Source: Takashimella koratensis (taxonomy: Eukaryota; Basidiomycota; Tremellomycetes; Trichosporonales; Tetragoniomycetaceae). Taken from it: a DNA stretch of 64,000 nt. A model generated the notes under the pieces. The model was not told where the DNA came from, did no database searches, and worked only from the letters and a program-made list of their open reading frames with translations. Location of the stretch: NCBI GenBank assembly GCA_003116875.1, contig BCKT01000001.1:201763-265762 (forward strand), read 5' to 3'. The translations under genes were made by a program, and so were the position numbers. Of the stretch, positions 56,781-64,000 are shown piece by piece. The first letter of the stretch is position 1. The number at the start of each line of letters is the position of its first letter.

Positions 56781-56950
56781 GGTGGTTGATGGCGGGGCAA
56801 GACGTGACGACGGGCGTGAAATATACACAAAGTGGCCGCGGGTTTATTTGTTCCCCCACTTAGGCACATGACCGGAACGTCATCAAGCGATGCACGTCGC
56901 CTGCATCCACCACCGCATCCACCACCACCACCCCCACCACCCCCACCACC

Positions 56951-59308
56951 ATGTCCGTCTCCTTCTCGGGCCCAGACCTCCAGCCCACCTACGATGCGAT
57001 CGTTCAGGGGACCGCAGACTACGACTGGGCGCTGTTCAACCAAACCGGTACCGAGCTCAAAGTCCAGGCGACGGGTAATGGTCTCGAAGACCTCGAGGAG
57101 GAGTTTATGGATGGCAGGTGAGTCGACAGGGGTCAGGACGATACCAAAGTGTTTCGCGTGTCTTTACAATAACTTTAAGCCGGTCCCAGCTAAACTCGCA
57201 GAATCCAATACGCCTTTGCCCGAGTCCAAGACCCAAGCGTGAGTCCCTTTTCATTCTGCACTAACCGCAGCGCTCCCTCGACCGCTTCGTTCTCATCGCA
57301 TGGTGCGGTGAAGGTGTTCCCGAATCACGCAAGGGTCTCTTCCGTAAGTCTTGACTTGCTTCCCATTGCTCACCTTAGATACCCACATGTCCCAAGTCTC
57401 GTCCAAGTTTCTCAAATCCGCACACATTGTTATCCAAGCCAGGTCCGAGGTAAGCACCTCATCCAACCTCCACTGACAATAGCTCGATGTGACACCTGCG
57501 CACATTCACAAGCGGATCCAAGAGTCTTCGGGATCTAAATACGCCTCGGGAGCTGCGCCGGTACCTGTGGCCGCGTCCAAGCCGGTGGTCCCTTCGTTCC
57601 GCCCGAGTCAAGGTCTTGGAGGATCGCAGGGTCGACCGGCTGCTGTCCCCGCCGCTCCTTCGTTCCAGACTCCTGCCCCGGCTGCCCCTCCAGCTCCGGC
57701 TGCCCCTCCAGCCCCCGCTCCAGTGGTCGCCACCCCTCCTGCCCCTGCCCCACCTATCGCCCCGCGTCCCGTAGTCTCCGCATCCACGCCCGCGCCTACC
57801 GACAACAAGCCAAAGTACGAAGACCGCATCGCCCCCGTCGGCACGGCGTACGAACCCGTCAAACTCGCTGCTCCCGGCAAGCTCGCGAACCGATGGAATC
57901 CTGCTTCGGCCCCGTCCGAGTCCGCCGACGACACCCCGACGCCAAGCATCAAGGATCGCATGGCTGCGTTCTCCCGAGGCGGAGCAGCGCCGGCCCCCGC
58001 ACCTGTCGCGGGGAAGAAGCTCACCTGGGCGGAAAGACAGGCAGAGACAAAGAGGCAACAGGAGGAGGAAGAGAAGGCAAGCGCTGCTGCAGCTGGTGCC
58101 GGCGTGGTTGGTGCGGGAGGTGCTTTCGGAGGTCAGTCAAAGTCATGACGTAGCTGACGACAGCGAGAAAAGCTTTCGGCAGCGTGGACGATGTGGTGGC
58201 GGCTGCACCAGCTGCGGCAGCCGCTCCAGCTGCTCCCCCTCCGCCCGCGCCTGTTGCTCCTGCTCCTCCAGCCCCGACGCCAAGCAACCGGGCGATCCCG
58301 CCCCGGCCCGTCGACTCGGACGACGAGGAAGAAGATGGAGACGGCGACGACTGGGGAGCGCCACCTCCGCCTGCACCTGGTGCCTTCCGCCCCCCGCCTG
58401 TCGTGGAGGACTCTGACCCGACTGAAACGGCTGCTCCGCCTCCTCCCCCGCCCCCACCTCCTCCTCCACCTCCACCAGTCGCTGACCCTGTAAGGATCCC
58501 TCGTAAACCCCGCTGACACCACAGCAAGTGGCCGAGCTCGAGCGACTCAAGGAAGACCTCACCCTCGAGGAAGGTCCAGGAGCCGGTGCACCCCCTCCTG
58601 TCCCTGTCGCATCTAGACCCACGGCCGTCCCTGTCCAGGGCAAGTCCGCCGTCGCGATCTACACCTACGACAAGGCCGAAGACGTAAGTCGCTCCCCTTT
58701 CCCAAAACTGATCGCAGAATGAAATCGGCTTCGCAGAAGACGAAATCATTACCCAGATTGAAGAGATTGATGATGGTGAGTGGAGAGAAAAGGTTCCAGC
58801 TGATGAAAGGTTGGTGGAGCGGGACGAACGCGGCTGGGGAATCGGGTTTGTTCCCTTCAAACTTTGTGAAAATGCTCGACCCATCCGAGGTGGGACCAGC
58901 GGGCGTGCCACCACCCCCGCCCCCGCCGCCTCCCCCGCCCGCAACGGCCGCGTCAGAACCAGAGCCAGAGCCGGAGGCAGAGGACCAGGGGCTCGTCTTG
59001 ATTGCTGCGTACGAGTAAGTCGGGTGCTCGGGTACTGGGGCAGTGCTGACTAGTACTCTCTTCCATCTCGGCCATTGCACCTCCTCTCCTACTACTCTGA
59101 CCCCCACGCTCACTTCGTTCGCGCGCTCGCTCGTCGCAGCTACGATGCCCAAGAAGACAACGAGCTCACTCTCCGTACCGGCGTCCCCGTCACGCACATT
59201 GTCAAGGTCTCAGAAGACTGGTGGACTGGAGTCTCCGAAGGCGCAGAGGGAGTCTTCCCAGCGGCCTACGTGATGACTGCGGAAGAGTTTGCCGCCATGG
59301 AAGAATAA
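56951..59308 (+). CDS. ABP1: Actin-binding protein Abp1 (ADF-H plus two SH3 domains)
   Basis: Nine or so exons. The ADF-homology domain (SFSGPDLQPTYDAIVQG, ALFNQTGTELKVQATG, FVLIAWCGEGVPESRKGLF, IVIQARSE) covers about residues 1-135. A long Pro/Ala-rich middle with KLTWAERQAETKRQQ (an Abp1-type actin/Arp2/3 motif) and poly-Pro runs follows. Then come two SH3 domains: AVAIYTYDKAEDNEIGF to GLFPSNFVKML, and AYDYDAQEDNELTLR to GVFPAAYVMT. Abp1 activates Arp2/3 and recruits endocytic partners. The second SH3 is split by an intron of about 120 nt, longer than the local norm. A 34-nt intron inside SH3-1 is needed to create DDGWWSG. ATG 56951 follows a CCACC context. Confidence 0.92.
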
Positions 59309-59533
59309 GAATGAGGTTTCAAATTTGTAGTGGTCTATGTAGATATGCAACGTGCTTGTGAACCTTCAGACCGAATCTGTGTCCACGTGAAGATAATTTT
59401 TCTGCATTCAAGATGATAGACGACTCTGCGAATGATAGGTAACTGAAACTTGACGAGTACGGTCACCCGGCTAGGATACGAGATAAGCTACGAGTCATGC
59501 ACTATTGGATACCATGCACTATGATGTCACCGT

Positions 59534-62500
59534 TCACTGGCCTCCACCCTGACCATGACTCGGGGAGAACAAGGACGACTGGCCGTGCAAACCGTACGTG
59601 AACCCACCACCGATGGCGCCTGGTGGCCCAGGAGCCGGAGCCGACGCTGGTGCTGAACCTAGACCGCTTCCAATTGCACCTGCCGGACCTCCACTCGGAC
59701 CTCCACCAATCGCTCCTGACCCGCCGAAAGCGCTAAACGACGACGAAGGCTGGCGGCCGGACCCGAGCGCACCGAAGGGCGATCCATGCAGCGAGCCGAT
59801 CGGGTGGTGCATCGGTCCCAGGCCACTGTGGAGAGGCGCAAAGTGCTGTCCCGAGCTGGGCCGATCCCCGAGCCACGCCGAGCCAGGGTCAAGGGACGTG
59901 GGCGGTGCCGCGCCCGTCCAAATACTCGACCCCATCGCAGGCGGCGAGTTCCACCGACCTGCACCTGGTGCAGCCGATGGCATGGGGGCAAGCGACTCCC
60001 AACCATTCGCTTTAGGCCGGCTAGGCACAACCTCGTCATCTCCCAATGCTGCCGATCCAAAGATCTGTTCCGGCTGAGAGCTGATCGGTCGCGCCGCAGG
60101 TGTCGACGACGAAGATGTCAACCCTAGAGACGTGGGTCCAGGTGCCGAGTCAAACCGCCTTGACGTGTTCCCAATCGGCGCAATCGGTTGACGGAAATCG
60201 TCGTGCAGCGCAGAGGATCCGAGACCTCCGACCTCGCTAACACCCAAACTCGCAGAGGACAGACGTTGTGCGATCGGTGCGGTGGCCGGGAACGGCTCGT
60301 CGAATGACGCGACGCGAGGTTTGGGGAAGCCCATCCCGATCGATCCAGTCCTAGCCTCGAACGGCGGGCTCGAAGGATCAGTGAACCGTGCATTGGGCGA
60401 TGTATTGAGCTGACCGTTGACCTGGGGAGGGGAGAACGCTGGCGACGCAGATGTCGGGGTGAAACCTTGTCGGAAACCGGGGGCAGAAGCGAACGGTGCG
60501 GGCTGAGACGCGCGGAACGCAGGGACAGTGTTGGTGAAGCCATAGGGTGTGCGCATGGACGACCGAAGATTGGGTGGGGACGGGTCGGTCGAAAGAGGTG
60601 GAGTTGTCTGAGGTGTAGAGGCTTTGCGCGTGGGGATGGGCGCGGTAGGTTGAATCGTGACAGGGGAAGGGACCGCGCGGGCCTTGGCAGCTTTCTCAGC
60701 GGCAGCTTTCTCGGCAGCGGCCTTGTCTGCAGCGGCCTTCTCGGCGGCAGCCTTTTCCGCTGCCTTCTCAGCCGCTGCTTTCTCCGCTGCAGCCTTGTCC
60801 GCTGCTGCTTTCTCTGCCGCCTTCTCTGCCGCCTTCTCCCTCTCCTTCTCCCTCTCCTTCTCCTTCTCCGCCTTGCGCTTCTCCGCCGCAGCCGCTTTTG
60901 CCATCTCCTCTTCCTTATCCCTCCTCTCCTTCTCCTTGGCCTCACGTTCCCTCGCTTCACGCTCTTTCCTAATCTTCTCCTCCCGCTCTCGCTTCTTCCT
61001 CGCCGCTTCCTCTTCCCTCGCTCGTTCCTCTTCCTGGCGCTTGCGTCGCTCCGTCTCGCGTCGAGTTGCCTCTTCCTGCGCAGCACGTTTCACCGCCTCT
61101 CGACGTTGACGTTCCTCTTCTTGCTTCTTGACTCGCTCACGCTCCGCTTCCTCAGCTTTGAGTTTCGCAAGTCGTTGTTCTTCAGCAAGTTGAGCATCTT
61201 TCGCGGCTTTCTCCTCGTCCTGCTTGAGTTTTTGCAGCCTATTGTCAGCCCAAATCAAATCACAACTCACCTCTTCTTATCCTTCTTCTTCTGCGCCTCC
61301 TTGGCCTTTTTCTCCTCTTTGGCCTTCTTCGTATCCTCTTCCATCTCCAACTCGCGAAGCAGCTGCTCCTCGCGCTCCTTGGCCACTCGCTCGCGGTACG
61401 CCTGGAGAACACGCTGTTCAAACATTCTCGCGGCAAAGATTGCAAACATTCGTTTACCTTCCTCCACCCGCTGTGCCTCGGATATTTCGTCACTACACTT
61501 AGCTACGTCTAAATTCTTACTCACTCATCCTCTTGCAAATCCAGCGCATTGAGGTCATCCCTAGAGACACGCTTGACAGCGAGCTGCTCCATCATATCCA
61601 AAAACTTGGACCCGTCGTTCTTGAGCAGTTCATCGGCGACAGTAATGATACCTGACATCAGCACCACAGCCACCATCTGACCCACCCTTGATTGTCGTGA
61701 GGTTGGAACCAAAGCCAAAGAAATCTTCCGACCCATCTGCTCTCGGTGCGATCTTGGCCGGTTTGCGATACTCCTGCTGTCAGCAAAGTTACAGACCCGA
61801 CCCACCTGTGACCCAACTTCCGCATCTTCCGATCCAACCTCGTCATCATCCAGATCATCCTCCTCATAATCCTCTTCCTCATCGTCATACTCCTCCTCCT
61901 CAACCGGATCGATATGCGGCGTCGCAGCCGGTGCCAGATGGTCCAATTTCAACAACTGTCCCGTCGAATCCAGCTCCACACTCCCCGGGAACGGCCCGGC
62001 GCCCGACGGTGGCTCATAGTTGTCACTATGCGCCGCAAGCCTCTGCTGCATCGTGTACGCTTGAAGATCTCGATAATACTGCTCGTATAGCTGATCGAGC
62101 TCCATCTCGATGTTGATCTTTTTCCGACCACATACCGCACACGTGCACGAATTTCGATGCTGTTCCTTCATCCGCCGTAAGACTGCGTCCTTTTCAATCT
62201 GTAGCAAATCGCGCCGTTCCGCATCGGACAACCCCAGCCAGAACCGAGTGATACTCTCGCGTTCCTCCGCCGACGACGTTGTCCAGATCTTCGCGGGTAC
62301 CGTGACCGGGGCCTTGGCCTTGGGCGGTGCGGTCGATGATCGAGCCGGTGGGTGATTGTGCGTGTGATGGTGGGTGTGAACGGGCGCCTTGCCTTGGGCT
62401 CGAGCAGATCGAGGCGGAGGATTAGACGCCGGTGCGGTCATTGGTTGTTTCCCTGCGGCACGAGAGCTCGGCAACGGTGCGGGAGTAGCGGGTGGAGGGG

Positions 62501-63341
62501 GAGGGTTGAGAGCCGGTGGAGGTTGTATTGGTCGAGGTGGTTGTTTGACGGCAGGTGGAGGAAGAGATGTCGGAGGGGGCTCAATCACTGCGATCGATCC
62601 CGACTTCTTCTTCTTCTTGTTCTTCTTCTTCTTGGTCGCCGTCACGCCTTGCTCTGGCTCATCCTCAAACTCGTCCTCGTCCTCGTAATCGTCCTCCTTG
62701 TCCGGGTGTCGATGGAACCCAAGCTCATCACCAAGTCCATAACCCCTCCCATTGGCCTGAAGACCCATCCCTTGGCTCGCGGCGTGTACGATCCGCTGAG
62801 CCATTGCGTACAAGTCCTTTTGCGTCGCATGCGGGTCGTTGGTGTTGCTCGTCCCGTTGAATGGGATAGCCTCGCGGATGAATTGTCGGACGTGAGGGGG
62901 TAGCGAGGACCAGTAAGGGTCGTCATCACCATAGGTGGATTCCGCCATCCTCTTCCAAAGTTCGTTGGCAGTATCGAGCAGATCCTCGTGAGTGATATTT
63001 ATCGATTGAGCGATCGAGTCAAACCCTCGAGTGGCGGCGTCCACCGAAGCGTTGGTTCCGTTGGGTTGCACTTTGCCTGCTAGATTGAATGGGAAGGAGA
63101 ATGGGTATTGGCCAGGGAGCGGTCGTCGCGTTCCACCACCCGCGGCGACGGCGTCAAACTGAGCTTGCGCCTGTTTCAGGAAACTGGCTCGGTCCAGCGG
63201 GTCCGCAAAGGTCGGGTAGGCCTCGTGCTGAGTCTCGGGTGCGTCGTCGGAAGGTACAGCTTCCGCCTTGGCTGCCTTCTTGGCCCGCTTCTTGGCCGCA
63301 GACTTGGAGATGGAGGGATCGGTCGCGGGCTGTGACGACAT
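59534..63341 (-). CDS. NST1: Stress response protein Nst1
   Basis: Large minus-strand gene of about 1,200 aa in a few long exons. An N-terminal Lys/Ala-rich start ([20 protein letters not shown]) and a helical region ([20 protein letters not shown]) lead to a Lys run, then [20 protein letters not shown] and [20 protein letters not shown] (Cys motif). An acidic block and [21 protein letters not shown] follow. A very long charged coiled coil ([17 protein letters not shown], then Glu/Arg/Lys and Ala/Glu repeats) precedes a Gly/Pro/Ser-rich tail. This is the classic Nst1 layout. The protein negatively affects salt tolerance in yeast and associates with P-bodies and splicing factors. The upstream ATG at 63467 would add 42 residues through promoter-like sequence and was not used. 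The 3' end is only about 225 bp from ABP1. Confidence 0.88.
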
Positions 63342-64000
63342 GTAGTGACTGGATGTGAGCGGAAGAAGCAGGAGAGAGCTTACCAGTCCTGTCAAGCCTC
63401 GCGCCTGGCTTGAGTGCGCTGTCAAGCGCGGACGCGAGTTGAATGGGTCGGGAAGGGTCGGGGGCAAGGGCCGAGAACGTGAGCTATAGGGCTAGCTCGA
63501 GGGGTCAAGGTGCGTTGGCGAAGGGGCGATCGATACTGGTCAAGGTGGTGGAGAGGTGGATGGTGAAGAATGAAATGTCGTCTTGCAAACACGCACACCC
63601 AGCGGTGACGGATTAGGAATGCAATCACCAATTAGGAATGACTAGAGAGGATAATTACAAACCAACCCGGGGTAATACATTTGCTAATGGCCTGTGCCAC
63701 GGGGCGCTTCTGGTTGTCTCTCTAAAACCGCCTCCCAGTTACAGCGGCCACATTCGCCACTCCCAAATCCCGAAGGCCTCGAGCGCCACGTGGCTCCATA
63801 TCGCCGCCGGTCGTCTGACTCCTTTGGTGGCACCGTGGCAAGCAACAAGCAACGAGCAACAAGCAACGAGCCACGAGCAAATGCATCACTAGTACTCTGC
63901 AATCGACAGTGTCTTGCCAATCATAGGCCTCCTGCGCCGAGCCTGCGGGGCCACTTCTTGCGCTCCAACATCAAAGAACCCAAACCCACCAACTGAATGT
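63342..64000. other. Upstream region of NST1, no gene seen
   Basis: Only the NST1 promoter and unremarkable sequence with a few short AACAAGCAAC repeats near 63845. Confidence 0.5.

Noticed and set aside
60124..61086. 320-codon Arg-rich minus-strand frame and the opposite Leu/Ser-rich frames
   Set aside because: Off-frame readings of the NST1 coiled-coil repeats.
1..64000. CRISPR arrays, bacterial operons, riboswitches, phage attachment sites
   Set aside because: Spliceosomal introns and eukaryotic genes throughout; no spaced identical repeats of CRISPR type.

Overview
The window is nuclear DNA of a basidiomycete fungus. It holds spliceosomal genes dense in introns, a eukaryotic tRNA gene with an intron next to the anticodon, and standard fungal housekeeping genes. 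Introns are mostly 31-40 nt, with GTRNG donors and a CTGAC or CTAAC branch site only a few bases before the terminal AG. Gene content and style fit Tremellomycetes, perhaps Trichosporonales; the order is my inference and is not proven by the sequence.

Layout. (1) 0.2-6.4 kb: a tandem cluster of an unrecognised gene family (family A). One copy is clearly dead, one is intact, one is an uninterrupted reading frame and one is frameshifted. (2) 6.4-9.2 kb: non-coding, with homopolymer C, a tandem repeat and a stem-loop. (3) 9.2-17.6 kb: a Sok1/TCP11 protein and a Dnf-type P4-ATPase (lipid flippase). (4) 17.6-31.9 kb: a second accessory region built from an unrecognised modular family (family B) on both strands. 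It is flanked by about 0.6 kb inverted repeats that carry a conserved promoter and leader, and it contains an unrelated small gene (235 aa) and an assembly gap. (5) 31.9 kb: tRNA-Lys(CTT). (6) 33-50 kb: NOP4, a SARAF homologue, an unknown small gene, a thioredoxin-PITH protein, a histidine phosphatase, adenosine kinase, HRP1, an amidohydrolase, a RAX1-like RGS protein, RPB7 and CUE3/ASCC2. (7) 50.2-51.7 kb: a small island that again carries the family B leader motif, once as a long palindrome. (8) 51.7-63.3 kb: a TAF3/TAF8-like protein, eIF5A, the adaptin-binding p34/Irc6 protein, CDC37, ABP1 and NST1.

The housekeeping genes share no single pathway. Several concern RNA polymerase II transcription and RNA processing (RPB7, the TAF, HRP1, NOP4), translation and its quality control (eIF5A, CUE3), actin and vesicle trafficking (ABP1, the flippase, p34) and Hsp90 (CDC37). 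Many sit head to head over 160-530 bp shared promoters. The two accessory regions differ sharply: recognisable paralogues carry nonsense codons, frameshifts or partial domain sets, while a promoter/leader block is kept. Those two families and the recurring leader motif are the most likely undescribed content of the window.
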